From Betaproteobacteria bacterium (GTDB taxonomy: Bacteria; Pseudomonadota; Gammaproteobacteria; Burkholderiales; Thiobacillaceae), in the NCBI GenBank assembly GCA_016219425.1, contig JACRNB010000001.1, positions 248,001 through 312,000 on the forward strand: 64,000 nt of DNA, given 5' to 3'. Both the position numbers and the translations under genes were made by a program. Below the pieces are notes generated by a model that searched no databases, was not told where the DNA came from, and saw only the letters and a list, made by a program, of their open reading frames with translations. This document shows positions 7,546-17,685 of this stretch, piece after piece; positions within the stretch are counted from its first letter, which is position 1; each line of letters starts with the position of its first letter.

Positions 7546-8767
7546 GGAGCCGCTGAACAAATGCTGATTACAGAGCGGCCGATGATACTGAAGCGCGAAG
7601 TGAACGCGATCGCGCGCGGTGAAGCGCGCAATTCGCCCTTGGGATATCGAGATCGGCGGTTTATAGGCCCCATTTCTGCCCCTTTATCGCCCAGCGGACG
7701 CAACTTGGGCATGAGGCACCAACAGCCATCACCGCGCCAGCACCAGCACCAGATTGGCCAAATCAAACAGGGTCAGGAGTTGCTGGCTGTTCTTGGTCAA
7801 CCCCCGGTACCGAGTCTTCCTGTGCTTGAATAGGTCTTTTACGACATGGAAGGGATGTTCCACCTTGGCTCGGATGCGCGCCTTGGCGTACTCGATCTTC
7901 TCCAGCAACGCACCCATCGGGGTGTTGGGCAAGGCTTTACGTTTGCCTAGTCGCATCGCGACATGCCAGGTGACCGCCGTGTCCTGGTTCTCCGATCGCT
8001 TGCCCACCCCCTGGTCGCCGGCATCGGCAAAGACGTCCGTTTCTTTACCGTGTAGCAAGGCATGCGCCTGCGTGACGTCGTTGACGTTGTCCGGCGTGGT
8101 GACCACGGTGCGGATGAGGACCGATTCGGCGTCGACACCAATGTGCGCCTTCATGCCGAAGTACCACTGGTTGCCCTTCTGGGTCTGATGCATCTCGGGG
8201 TCGCGTTCGCCGTCATGATTCTTGGTGGAACTGGGCGCGGCAATGATCGTGGCGTCGACGATGGTGCCTTCCCTGAGCATCAACCCCATCTCGGCCAGAT
8301 GGGTGTTGATGGCGGTAAAGATGGCCTGAGTGAGGTTGTGCGCTTCGAACAGACGTCGGAAGCGCAGCAGTGTGGTGGCGTCGGGGGCCGTCTCGCGCGC
8401 CAGATCGATCCCAACGAAGTGGCGGATGGCCTGGCTATAGTAGATGGCATCTTCGGTGCCTTCGTCAGAGAGGCCGAAACATTGCTGGGCGATGTACATG
8501 CGCAGCATGCGCTCCACGCCGATCGGCGGGCGACCCCGGCCTTCCCCCTTGGGGTAGGCCGGTTCCACCGCCGCCACCAGCGCCGCCCACGGTGTCACCG
8601 CTTCGATCTCGTCCAGGAAGCGGTCGCGTTCGCTTCTTCTTGGCGGCGTATTCCAGTTCAGAAAACTCGCTTGCACAGGCTTCCTTCTCTTGAATCTCGT
8701 CGGGAAAATTCTCTCAGCTCCGCCCGTCTCTGCGGGGCTCGGGGGCGGGGATTAAATCAGCGGCTCC
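7546..8767 (-). mobile_element. Complete IS5-family insertion sequence (1222 bp)
   Basis: The ends are inverted repeats: GGAGCCGCTGA at 7546-7556 and its complement TCAGCGGCTCC at 8757-8767 (11 perfect bases, 14 of 17 overall). Both ends are flanked by CTAA (7542-7545 and 8768-8771), a YTAR target duplication as expected for IS5-family elements. The element holds one transposase gene on the minus strand. Intact ends, target duplication and open frame suggest a recent, possibly active insertion. It lies between the AT-rich island and the kdp operon. Confidence 0.9.
7729..8676 (-). CDS. IS5-family DDE transposase
   Basis: A 315-residue transposase. The N-terminal DUF772-like region contains GRPPIGVERMLRMYIAQQ and FGLSDEGTEDAIYYSQAIRHF. 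The catalytic core shows the first Asp in EGTIVDATIIAAPSS, the second in TDVFADAGDQG, and the C-terminal YAKARIRAKVEHPFHVVKDLF with the catalytic Glu. The start is GTG at 8676 with AAGGAAG just upstream. The gene is full length. The 183 bases between its stop and the left inverted repeat contain no convincing gene. Confidence 0.93.
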   Translation of the reverse strand: MQASFLNWNTPPRRSERDRFLDEIEAVTPWAALVAAVEPAYPKGEGRGRPPIGVERMLRMYIAQQCFGLSDEGTEDAIYYSQAIRHFVGIDLARETAPDATTLLRFRRLFEAHNLTQAIFTAINTHLAEMGLMLREGTIVDATIIAAPSSTKNHDGERDPEMHQTQKGNQWYFGMKAHIGVDAESVLIRTVVTTPDNVNDVTQAHALLHGKETDVFADAGDQGVGKRSENQDTAVTWHVAMRLGKRKALPNTPMGALLEKIEYAKARIRAKVEHPFHVVKDLFKHRKTRYRGLTKNSQQLLTLFDLANLVLVLAR

Positions 8768-8771
8768 CTAA

Positions 8772-8966
8772 CGTTCGCGGCATTGAAATTACCAATGACA
8801 GGTAGCCGTCGTATTGCCGCCCGATAAGCTTGCGGGTCGAACGACAGCTATGGCCGATTATCTGCCAGTCACCAAGCCAAACGAATTTGCCCCCACAACA
8901 ACGAAACCTGCGCTGGGCGGCTCCCTCGACCTCGCCTCACCTTCCGCTCAATGAAACGCCCGACAT
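8772..8966. other. Gap between IS element and kdpC: no gene seen
   Basis: About 195 bases between the right target duplication and the kdpC stop. I find no coding frame, RNA gene or terminator. kdpDE, the usual genes downstream of kdpC, do not begin here. Confidence 0.6.
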
Positions 8967-9542
8967 TCAACGTCCCCCCGCATCCAGCGCCAGGTTCAGC
9001 GCCAACACGTTGACCCTGGGCTCGCCCAGGACACCCAACTGGCGATCTTCGGTGTGTCTGGTCACCAAGGCGCGCACGGCAGCGGCATCGAGGCCGCGGG
9101 AGCGGGCGACGCGACCGGCTTGGTATTCCGCCGCCGCCGGGCTGATGTGGGGGTCGAGGCCGCTGGCGGAGGTGGTGACCAGATCCACGGGGATGGGGGC
9201 GGTGTTGTCGGGGTCGGCGGCTTTCAGGGCCGCGATGCGGGATTTCACGGCGTCCGCCAGGGCGGGGTTCAGGGGGCCCAGGTTGGAGCCGCTGGATGCC
9301 GCCGCGTTGTAGGGCATGGGCCCCGTGGCCGAGGGGCGGCCCCAGAAGTACTTCGGGTCGGTGAAGGGTTGGCCGATGAGTTCCGAGCCGACTACCTTGC
9401 CGTCCCGCTCGATCAGGCTGCCGTTGGCCTGGTGCGGGAAGACGCCTTGGGCGATGCCGGTAACGATCAGCGGGTAGAGGCCGCCGGTGATCACGGTGAG
9501 CAGGGCCAGCAGAGCCAGGGCAGGTTTGAGTTCTTTCAGCAT
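8967..9542 (-). CDS. kdpC: Potassium-transporting ATPase subunit KdpC
   Basis: A 191-residue subunit of the KdpFABC high-affinity K+ pump in the inner membrane, where KdpC stabilises the complex and affects ATP affinity. One N-terminal membrane helix ([20 protein letters not shown]) is followed by the periplasmic domain with the family segments [31 protein letters not shown] and [14 protein letters not shown] 9542 is chosen over the longer frame because AAAGGAG precedes it and the length then matches E. coli KdpC (190). It is the last gene of the kdp operon in the window and is separated from kdpB by 125 bases holding a repeat-like inverted repeat. Confidence 0.95.
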   Translation of the reverse strand: MLKELKPALALLALLTVITGGLYPLIVTGIAQGVFPHQANGSLIERDGKVVGSELIGQPFTDPKYFWGRPSATGPMPYNAAASSGSNLGPLNPALADAVKSRIAALKAADPDNTAPIPVDLVTTSASGLDPHISPAAAEYQAGRVARSRGLDAAAVRALVTRHTEDRQLGVLGEPRVNVLALNLALDAGGR

Positions 9543-9576
9543 GGTGAGTGCTCCTTTGGGAGTAGCTGATTTATTC

Positions 9577-9643
9577 GTCACCCCGGCGAAGGCCAGGGTC
9601 CAGTTCGTTGAGTCGCCTGGATTCCGGCTTTCGCCGGAATGAC
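9577..9643. repeat. REP-like imperfect inverted repeat in the kdpB-kdpC gap
   Basis: Two 27-base arms, 9577-9603 and 9617-9643, are complementary at 21 of 27 positions. The right arm also forms its own hairpin (ATTCCGGC TTTC GCCGGAAT). Sequences of the form GTCATTCCGGCGAAAGCCGG are dispersed in many proteobacterial genomes. Here the element sits inside an operon and could affect kdpC expression or mRNA stability. Confidence 0.75.
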
Positions 9644-9667
9644 GGACCGGGTTTGTTTAGCGCTTCC

Positions 9668-11743
<2,076 letters not shown>

Positions 11744-11753
11744 GAGGGGTTCC

Positions 11754-13499
11754 TTATTTCACGCCGATCATCTGCAAGTGCTCCACCACCGGCCCCAGGG
11801 CCAGGGCGGGCACGAAGGTGAGGGCGCCGACGACGATCACCGTGCCGATCAGGAGCAGCACGAACAGGGGGGTGTGGGTGGGCAGGGTGCCCGCCGAGAC
11901 GGGGATGATCTTTTTGGCGGCCAGCGAGCCGGCGATGGCCAGCACCGGAATGGCCACCCAGTAGCGCGCCATGAGCATGGCCAGCCCCAGCAGGCCGTTG
12001 TAGAAGGGGGTGTTGGCGGCGAGTCCGGCGAAGGCGCTGCCGTTGTTGTTGCCGGCGGAGGAGAAGGCGTACAGCGCCTCCGAGAAGCCATGCGCGCCGG
12101 GGTTGAACAGGCCCGCCCGGCCCGCCTCCAGAGCCACCGCCAGGGCCGTACCCGCCAGCGCCGCCAGGGGCGGGGCCAGGATGGCGATGGCGGCCATCTT
12201 CATCTCGAAGGCCTCGATCTTCTTGCCCAGGTATTCCGGGGTGCGGCCAATCATCAGGCCGGCGATGAACACCCCCACCAGGGCGAACACGATCATGCCG
12301 TAGAGCCCGGAACCGACGCCGCCGAAGATCACCTCGCCCAGTTGCATCAAGCCCAGGGGAACCAGGCCGCCCAGGGGGGTGAAGGAGTCGTGCATGGCAT
12401 TCACCGAGCCGTTGGAGGCGGCGGTGGTGGCGGTGGCCCAGAGGGCGGAGTTGACGATGCCGAAGCGGGTCTCCTTGCCTTCCATGTTGCCGCCGGCCTG
12501 GAGGTCGCTGGCCTGGGTGGACAGCCCCAGCCGCTCGAACAGCGGGTTGCCCGATTGTTCGGCCCCCACGCACACCGCCAGCAGGACCGTGAACACCAGG
12601 GTCATGGCGGTCAGGATCGCCGTCCCCTGGCGCAGGTCGCCGACAAAGCGGCCAAAGGTGACGCACAGGGCCGCCGGGATGAGCAGGATGGCGAGCATCT
12701 CCAGAAGGTTGGAAACCGGCGTGGGGTTTTCCAGCGGGTGGGCGGAGTTGACGTTGAAGAAGCCGCCGCCGTTGGTCCCAAGCTGCTTGATGGCGACCTG
12801 CGAGGCCACGGGGCCCACGGCGATGGTCTGGCTGGTGGTCTGGCCGGTGGCGGCGTCGGCGGGCTGCACCAGCGCCGCATCCACATGGGGCGAGAAGGTC
12901 TGCACCACGCCCTGGCTCACCAGGGCCAGGGACAGGAGCAACGACAGGGGCAGGAGGATGTAGAGGACGGAACGGGTCATGTCCACCCAGAAATTGCCCA
13001 CGCCACCGGACTCCCTGCGGGTGAAGCCACGCATCAGGGCGACCAGGACGGCCATGCCCGAGGCGGCGGAGAGGAAGTTCTGCACCGTCATGCCCAGCAT
13101 CTGGGTCAGGTAACTCAGGGTGGTTTCGCCGCCGTAGCTCTGCCAGTTGGTGTTGGTGGCAAAGCTCACCGCCGCGTTGAAGGCCAGATCGACGCTGGCA
13201 TTGCCCAGCCCTTCTGGATTAAGCGGCAGCCCGGCCTGAAGCCTGAGCAGGGCGTAGACCGCGGCAAACCCCAGCAGGTTGAAGGCCAGCAGGGCGAAGG
13301 CGTAGCGGGTCCAGGGCATGTCGTCGTCGGCGCGCACGCCGCACAGCCGGTACAGGCCGTGTTCCAGGGGGCGCATCCAGCGGGCGAAGCCGGGCAGTTC
13401 ATCCCGGTACACCCGCGCCATGTAAAGCCCCAGCGGCCAGGCCAGCCCCAGCAGGGTGACGAGGTAGAGGGCGAGTTGGAAATAGCCGTTGCCGCTCAT
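11754..13499 (-). CDS. kdpA: Potassium-transporting ATPase subunit KdpA
   Basis: A 581-residue K+-binding channel-like subunit of KdpFABC, with repeated membrane helices and pore loops including [28 protein letters not shown], and [13 protein letters not shown] set the start at ATG 13499: the upstream 61 codons of the open frame are arginine- and proline-rich shadow sequence of kdpF, and the start then overlaps the kdpF stop (TCATGA) with GGAGG just before it. Its length is close to the 557 residues of E. coli KdpA. Confidence 0.96.
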   Translation of the reverse strand: MSGNGYFQLALYLVTLLGLAWPLGLYMARVYRDELPGFARWMRPLEHGLYRLCGVRADDDMPWTRYAFALLAFNLLGFAAVYALLRLQAGLPLNPEGLGNASVDLAFNAAVSFATNTNWQSYGGETTLSYLTQMLGMTVQNFLSAASGMAVLVALMRGFTRRESGGVGNFWVDMTRSVLYILLPLSLLLSLALVSQGVVQTFSPHVDAALVQPADAATGQTTSQTIAVGPVASQVAIKQLGTNGGGFFNVNSAHPLENPTPVSNLLEMLAILLIPAALCVTFGRFVGDLRQGTAILTAMTLVFTVLLAVCVGAEQSGNPLFERLGLSTQASDLQAGGNMEGKETRFGIVNSALWATATTAASNGSVNAMHDSFTPLGGLVPLGLMQLGEVIFGGVGSGLYGMIVFALVGVFIAGLMIGRTPEYLGKKIEAFEMKMAAIAILAPPLAALAGTALAVALEAGRAGLFNPGAHGFSEALYAFSSAGNNNGSAFAGLAANTPFYNGLLGLAMLMARYWVAIPVLAIAGSLAAKKIIPVSAGTLPTHTPLFVLLLIGTVIVVGALTFVPALALGPVVEHLQMIGVK

Positions 13500-13588
13500 G
13501 AGAAGTCCTCCGGAAAGAACAGGACGGCCAGCAGGTAGACGAAGACGCCTGCGGCGGCGAGGAGCGCGATGAGGTGGAGCGTGTTCAT
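13496..13588 (-). CDS. kdpF: KdpF small membrane subunit
   Basis: A 30-residue protein that is almost entirely one membrane helix (LIALLAAAGVFVYLLAVLFF). KdpF is a small lipid-like stabiliser of the KdpABC complex, about 29 residues in E. coli. It overlaps both neighbours: its stop with the kdpA ATG and its ATG with the stop of the preceding small ORF. Size, hydrophobicity and position all fit. Confidence 0.85.
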   Translation of the reverse strand: MNTLHLIALLAAAGVFVYLLAVLFFPEDFS

Positions 13589-13677
13589 CCGCGCCTCCGG
13601 TTTTGCTCGAAGGCCAGCGCGAGGGCTGCGCAGAGAAGGAAGAAGCCCGTGGTGAGGGCGAGGGGGATGAGGTCCAT
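13585..13677 (-). CDS. Small one-helix membrane protein at the head of the kdp operon
   Basis: A 30-residue ORF beginning at ATG 13677 with the Shine-Dalgarno AGGAG six bases upstream. It ends in a GGATGA overlap with kdpF. The product has one membrane helix (LALTTGFFLLCAALALAF) and a basic tail, EQNRRRG. From memory, similar unnamed small proteins of the form MDxxxxxLTxxFF recur before kdpF in other proteobacteria. Its role is unknown; it may be an accessory to the Kdp complex or a leader peptide coupling translation to kdpF. Confidence 0.65.
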   Translation of the reverse strand: MDLIPLALTTGFFLLCAALALAFEQNRRRG

Positions 13678-13720
13678 GACATCTCCTGGGTGGGGATGCC
13701 CGGACTGTAGTGACGCGCGG

Positions 13721-13770
13721 GTAAAGGCCGGGCTAAGACCGGCGGGGCAGGGTGCTAAGAAGGCGTAAAG
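13721..13770 (-). promoter_or_regulatory. Cluster of OmpR-type half-site candidates upstream of the kdp operon
   Basis: Four short elements lie in the 100-base gap: GTAAAG at 13721, CTAAG at 13733, CTAAG at 13755 and GTAAAG at 13765. On the minus strand these read CTTTAC and CTTAG, similar in type to direct-repeat sites of OmpR-family regulators such as KdpE. No kdpE gene lies in the window; the assignment is inference. Confidence 0.3.
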
Positions 13771-13777
13771 GGGGAAG

Positions 13778-15154
13778 TCAGAACGGCAGCGCCGCCTCCG
13801 GGGCTGCGCCCAGGATGACGCGGCGGAAGTCGCTCTGGATGCGCGCCAGGGCCGCTTCCGTGTCCGCCTCGAAGCGCAGCACGATCACCGGGGTGGTGTT
13901 GGAACCGCGCATGAGCCCGAAGCCGTCGGCGTATTCGACGCGCAGGCCGTCGATGGTGAGCACTTCCTGCGCGCCGTCGAAGCGGGCGGTGGCGCGCAGA
14001 TGGTCGATCAGGCGGTGCGGCTCGCCTTCATTCATCTTGATATGCAGTTCCGGGGTGCTGACGGAGTCCGGCAGGGCGTTGAGCACCGCGCCGGGGTCGG
14101 CGTGGGCGGAGAGGATCTCCAGCAGGCGCGCGCCGGCATAGAGGCCGTCGTCGAAGCCGTACCAGCGCTCCTGGAAGAAGACATGGCCGCTCATCTCGCC
14201 CGCCAGGGCGGCTCCGGTCTCCCGCATCTTGGCCTTGACCAGGGAGTGGCCAGTCTTCCACAGCAGGGGCTCGCCGCCGTGGTTGCGTATCCAGGCGTAC
14301 AGGTTCCGGGTGGATTTGACGTCGAAGATGATCTGCGCGCCGGGTTGCCGCGCGAGCACGTCGGCGGCGAACAGCATGAGCTGGCGGTCGGGGTAGATGA
14401 TGGCGCCATCCTTGGTCACCACGCCCAGACGGTCGCCATCGCCGTCGAAGGCCAGGCCCAGTTCGGCGTCGCTGGTCTTCAGGCGGGCGATCAGGTCGGC
14501 CAGGTTCTTGGGCACGGAGGGGTCGGGGTGGTGGTTGGGAAAGGTTCCATCCACCTCGCAGAACATCTCCTCCACCGCGCAGCCCATGGCGCGATAGAGC
14601 GCGGGGGCGTAGGCGCCGGCGACGCCGTTGCCGGCATCGACGAGGATCTTCATGCCGCGCCGGGGACGAACGTCGGAGGCGATGCGGTCGATGTACTCCC
14701 GGGCGATGTCGTAGGTGCGGTAGGCGCCGTCGCCGCTGGCGTAGTCGTCCGTCTCGATGCGCCGGAGCAGGGCCTGGATGGCGTCGCCCGCCAGGGTCTC
14801 GCCCGCGAGCACCATCTTGAGACCGTTGTAGTCGGGCGGGTTGTGCGAGCCGGTGACCATGACGGCGCAGCCGGCCTTCAGGTGATAGGCGCCGAAGTAG
14901 GTCATGGGCGTGGCCACCAGCCCCAGGTCGATGACGTTCATGCCGGCGGCGCGCAGGCCGCGCGCCAGGGCGGCGGCGAGGGTCGGGCCGGAGAGGCGGC
15001 CATCACGTCCGATCACGATGTCGGTCTGCTGCCGGGCGCGGGCCTCGGAACCCAGGGCGCGACCGATGCGTTCGACGCCATCCTCGGTCAGGGTTTTGCC
15101 GACGATGCCGCGGATGTCGTAGGCCTTGAAGATCTCTGCGGGGATGGTGGACAT
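13778..15154 (-). CDS. algC: Phosphomannomutase/phosphoglucomutase (AlgC type)
   Basis: A 458-residue alpha-D-phosphohexomutase that interconverts mannose or glucose 1- and 6-phosphates for LPS and exopolysaccharide precursors. The phosphoserine loop is TGSHNP (Ser103), the Mg-binding loop is DGDGDR (237-242) and the sugar-specificity loop is GEMSGH (319-324). The phosphate-binding RGSNTTP lies near the end. Length and motifs match AlgC of Pseudomonas (463). The start ATG is the natural one for the family (EIFKAYDIRGI). It is the last gene before the kdp operon on this strand, separated by 100 bases. Confidence 0.93.
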   Translation of the reverse strand: MSTIPAEIFKAYDIRGIVGKTLTEDGVERIGRALGSEARARQQTDIVIGRDGRLSGPTLAAALARGLRAAGMNVIDLGLVATPMTYFGAYHLKAGCAVMVTGSHNPPDYNGLKMVLAGETLAGDAIQALLRRIETDDYASGDGAYRTYDIAREYIDRIASDVRPRRGMKILVDAGNGVAGAYAPALYRAMGCAVEEMFCEVDGTFPNHHPDPSVPKNLADLIARLKTSDAELGLAFDGDGDRLGVVTKDGAIIYPDRQLMLFAADVLARQPGAQIIFDVKSTRNLYAWIRNHGGEPLLWKTGHSLVKAKMRETGAALAGEMSGHVFFQERWYGFDDGLYAGARLLEILSAHADPGAVLNALPDSVSTPELHIKMNEGEPHRLIDHLRATARFDGAQEVLTIDGLRVEYADGFGLMRGSNTTPVIVLRFEADTEAALARIQSDFRRVILGAAPEAALPF

Positions 15155-15230
15155 GGGGGCTCGGTGCGGGCTGGAAAGGGCGGATTATTCCAGACCTCCC
15201 GCCACGTCACTCTGGTTCGAACGGGCAAAA

Positions 15231-15257
15231 AAAGCGGCGCCAGTAAACCGGCGCCGC
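15231..15257 (-). terminator. Rho-independent terminator on the minus strand
   Basis: Read on the minus strand, GCGGCGCC and GGCGCCGC form an 8-bp perfect stem with an 8-base loop, followed by seven U. A second hairpin (ACCGCC/GGCGGT, about 15267-15284) lies just upstream. No minus-strand gene ends here. It may therefore terminate an unannotated small RNA or act as an attenuator in a long phosphomannomutase leader. Confidence 0.65.
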
Positions 15258-15321
15258 GGAAAACCGCCATTGCGGCGGTCAGGGAGGTGACCGAATTCTA
15301 GTCTTGGGGAGGTTGAGCGAA

Positions 15322-15339
15322 ATAGGTAGTTTTACCTAT
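15322..15339. promoter_or_regulatory. Palindrome ATAGGTA-N4-TACCTAT, operator candidate
   Basis: Perfect 7-bp arms flank GTTT. Each arm fits the NarL heptamer consensus TACYYMT, but the arrangement is not the usual 7-2-7 tail-to-tail form. It lies 53 bases upstream of the FNR-type box of hemN. Confidence 0.35.
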
Positions 15340-15391
15340 ATTTGCCCGCGGAAGCCGCGTGGCTATTGGGTTGTAGGGCTATTCCCACAGG

Positions 15392-15405
15392 TTGATGGCC
15401 ATCAT
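15392..15405 (+). promoter_or_regulatory. FNR/Anr-type box upstream of hemN
   Basis: TTGAT-GGCC-ATCAT matches the TTGAT-N4-ATCAA consensus at 9 of 10 positions. TACAAT at 15427-15432 would serve as -10, which places the box centre near -41, the class II activator position. Oxygen-independent hemN genes are classical FNR/Anr targets. Confidence 0.6.
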
Positions 15406-15461
15406 GGCGCGGGGGGGGTTCGGTTCTACAATGCGCCCGGTCTTCATCGTGCGCCTTCTCC

Positions 15462-16832
15462 ATGTCCGACCTTACCGTCCTGCTCGAAAAGTACAGCAAA
15501 CCCGGCCCGCGCTATACCTCGTACCCCACCGCGCCCTATTTCCACACGGGTTTTGGCGAAGCGGACTGGCTGGAAGAGTTGCGCCTGACCTACGACACCG
15601 ACCGGGAACTGTCGCTCTATATCCACATCCCCTTCTGCGACACGCTTTGTTACTACTGCGGTTGCAACATGGTGGCCACCGGGCACTACGAGAAGGCGGA
15701 GGAATACCTGACCTATCTGGAACAGGAGCTGGACCGGGTGGCGAAACTCACCCGTCCGGGCCGCCTGGTGCGGCAACTGCACTGGGGCGGCGGCACCCCC
15801 ACCTATCTCAAGCCTGCCGACATCCGCCGCGTCATGGGCATGATCCGTGATCGCTTCACCCTCGCCCCGGACGCCGAGATGGGCTGCGAGGCGGACCCGC
15901 GCGAACTCACCCGCGCCCACCTGGAGGCCCTGCGCGAAGGCGGCTTCAACCGCCTCTCCCTGGGGGTGCAGGATCTGGACGAAACCGTGCAGAAGGCGGT
16001 CAACCGCGTGCAGCCGCGCGAGTTGATCGAACAGGTCTACGCCTGGGCGCGCGAACTGGGCTTCCATAGCATCAACATGGACCTCATCGTCGGCCTGCCG
16101 CACCAGAACGTGGAGAGCTTCGCCCGCACCCTGGACGTGGTCACCGCCTGGGCGCCGGATCGTTTCGCCATCTTTGCCTACGCCCATGTGCCGTGGATGA
16201 AGAAGCACCAGAAGCTCATCAACGAGAGCGACCTGCCCAGCTTCGCCACCCGCCTGGAACTGCAAGACCTGATCCACCGGCGTCTGGACGCCGCCGGCTA
16301 CCTCAACATCGGCATGGACCACTACGCCAAGCCCACGGACGAGATGGTGCTGGCCCAGCGCACCAAGACCCTGTGGCGCAACTTCCAGGGCTACACCACG
16401 CACAAGGACTGCGACATCTACGCCTTCGGCGCCTCCAGCATCAGCCAGACGCTGGATTGTTATATGCAGAACGAGAAGAAGCTGGGTCGTTACCAGCAAC
16501 TGGCGGGCGCTGGCCATCTGCCGGTGGAACGCGGCCTGCGCCTGACCCCGGAGGACCACCTCCGGCGCGAGGCCATCACCCGCGTCATGTGCGATCTGGA
16601 GATGGACATGCCCGCCTTCGGCCAGGAGATGGGTATCGACTTCGCCGCCCATTTCGCCGACGCCCTGGCCGAACTGCCGGCCCTGGCGGCGGACGGACTG
16701 GTGGAATTGACAGCGGAGAAGATCGTCGTCACCGACCTGGGGCGGCTGTTCCTGCGCAACATCGCGATGTGCTTCGACAGCTATCTCAAGCAGCCCAGCG
16801 AGGGCGGGCCGAGGTATTCGCGCACGGCGTAG
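15462..16832 (+). CDS. hemN: Oxygen-independent coproporphyrinogen III dehydrogenase (radical SAM)
   Basis: A 456-residue radical SAM enzyme that converts coproporphyrinogen III to protoporphyrinogen IX without oxygen, for haem synthesis. The 4Fe-4S/SAM cluster motif is C59-DTL-C63-YY-C66 followed by G-C68, the CxxxCxxCxC form specific to true HemN. The N-terminal PRYTSYPTAPYF, the SAM-binding HWGGGTPTYL and the C-terminal HemN domain are present. Length matches E. coli HemN (457). No good Shine-Dalgarno sequence precedes the ATG. The FNR-type box upstream implies low-oxygen induction, consistent with the cbb3 oxidase elsewhere in the window. Confidence 0.96.
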   Translation: MSDLTVLLEKYSKPGPRYTSYPTAPYFHTGFGEADWLEELRLTYDTDRELSLYIHIPFCDTLCYYCGCNMVATGHYEKAEEYLTYLEQELDRVAKLTRPGRLVRQLHWGGGTPTYLKPADIRRVMGMIRDRFTLAPDAEMGCEADPRELTRAHLEALREGGFNRLSLGVQDLDETVQKAVNRVQPRELIEQVYAWARELGFHSINMDLIVGLPHQNVESFARTLDVVTAWAPDRFAIFAYAHVPWMKKHQKLINESDLPSFATRLELQDLIHRRLDAAGYLNIGMDHYAKPTDEMVLAQRTKTLWRNFQGYTTHKDCDIYAFGASSISQTLDCYMQNEKKLGRYQQLAGAGHLPVERGLRLTPEDHLRREAITRVMCDLEMDMPAFGQEMGIDFAAHFADALAELPALAADGLVELTAEKIVVTDLGRLFLRNIAMCFDSYLKQPSEGGPRYSRTA

Positions 16833-16888
16833 ACGTCATGTGCATATACGTTCGCAGTTGTTTGAATTGACAAATATTTTCGTGGCGG

Positions 16889-16904
16889 CGGCGAGGATGT
16901 TGCT
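16889..16904 (+). promoter_or_regulatory. Possible sigma54 (-24/-12) promoter for the PEP-CTERM gene
   Basis: CGGCGAGGATGTTGCT has GG and GC with the exact 10-base spacing of RpoN promoters, and TTGCT at -12 is canonical; the -24 part is weak (CGGCGAG instead of TGGCACG). It overlaps a 10-bp hairpin (arms 16888-16897 and 16911-16920), which may instead be the hemN transcript end. RpoN control of PEP-CTERM genes is known in Zoogloea. Confidence 0.3.
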
Positions 16905-16965
16905 GTACCGTCCTCGCCGCGACTGACGTGTTGGAGGCCGCACAAAAACTAAGGAGGCATATGCC

Positions 16966-17685
16966 ATGCAGAAGAATGTCTTGTGTTTGATCCTATCGAT
17001 GTGTCTTGTTTTGCCGGGTGCGGTACAAGCCGGCTTGATTAACCGCGGTGGTGGCATGATTTACGACAATGTGCTCGACGTCACATGGCTGCAGGATGCC
17101 AATTACGCCATGACCAGCGGGTATGACGCGGATGGCCGTATGAACTGGATGCAGGCGCAAGTATGGGCGGCGAATCTAGTGTATGGAGGCTATGACGATT
17201 GGCGTTTACCGACGATGGTGGATACGGGCGCGAGTGGATGTGACGCTGCCAACAGTGGCACCGATTGTGGCTCAAACGTGCAGACGGTGAGCGGCTCTAC
17301 GGTGTACAGCGAGATGGCGCACATGTACTTCAATAATTTGGGTTTGAAGTCTTACTACTCCCCCTCGGGCACTATCCAAGCGGACTCTGGCATCTTTGGT
17401 AATGGCGTCATGGGTGGACAGAACAACGTAGGGCTGGTCCAGAACTTACAGTCCTACTCGTACTGGACCAATGTGGAGTACGCGCCCGATACCAATTTCG
17501 CGTGGGATTTTGACATGGATGAGGGTGGTCAAGACCCGCCTAGCAAGGGCAATGGTCTCTATGTCTGGGCTGTTCGCAGCGGTGATGTTGCCGGTGTGCC
17601 TTTAGGCAACGTGCCGACGCCCACGACATTGTTGCTGATGGGGTTAGGGCTGGCTGGGCTGGGTGTTGTGCGGCGGCTTAGGTGA
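16966..17685 (+). CDS. Exported DUF1566-like protein with PEP-CTERM sorting signal
   Basis: A 239-residue exported protein. An N-terminal signal peptide (VLCLILSMCLVLPGAVQA) is followed by a DUF1566/Lcl-like region: GMIYDNVLDVTWLQDANYA, a WMQAQVWAANL segment, YDDWRLPTM and YSYWTNVEYA. The C-terminus is a PEP-CTERM-type tail: VPTPTTLLLMG, a short hydrophobic helix and the basic end RRLR. Such proteins are processed by an exosortase and are linked to exopolysaccharide or floc formation in betaproteobacteria. The start has AAGGAGG eleven bases upstream. Codon use is less GC-biased than in its neighbours. No exosortase gene is in the window. Confidence 0.88.
   Translation: MQKNVLCLILSMCLVLPGAVQAGLINRGGGMIYDNVLDVTWLQDANYAMTSGYDADGRMNWMQAQVWAANLVYGGYDDWRLPTMVDTGASGCDAANSGTDCGSNVQTVSGSTVYSEMAHMYFNNLGLKSYYSPSGTIQADSGIFGNGVMGGQNNVGLVQNLQSYSYWTNVEYAPDTNFAWDFDMDEGGQDPPSKGNGLYVWAVRSGDVAGVPLGNVPTPTTLLLMGLGLAGLGVVRRLR

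Larger units (their letters stand above)
15155..15461. other. Divergent intergenic region between algC-type gene and hemN
   Basis: This 307-base gap has no gene. It contains tandem hairpins with a minus-strand U-run (15231-15284), an ATAGGTA-N4-TACCTAT palindrome (15322-15339), an FNR-type box (15392-15405), a run of eight G (15411-15418) and a -10-like TACAAT (15427-15432). On the minus strand AATAAT near 15188 is a possible -10 for the phosphomannomutase gene. Confidence 0.6.

Noticed and set aside
7542-7766. 74-codon minus-strand ORF at the left end of the IS
   Set aside because: It spans the target duplication and inverted repeat, and its Trp/Cys/Arg-rich product resembles nothing; it is non-coding IS end sequence.
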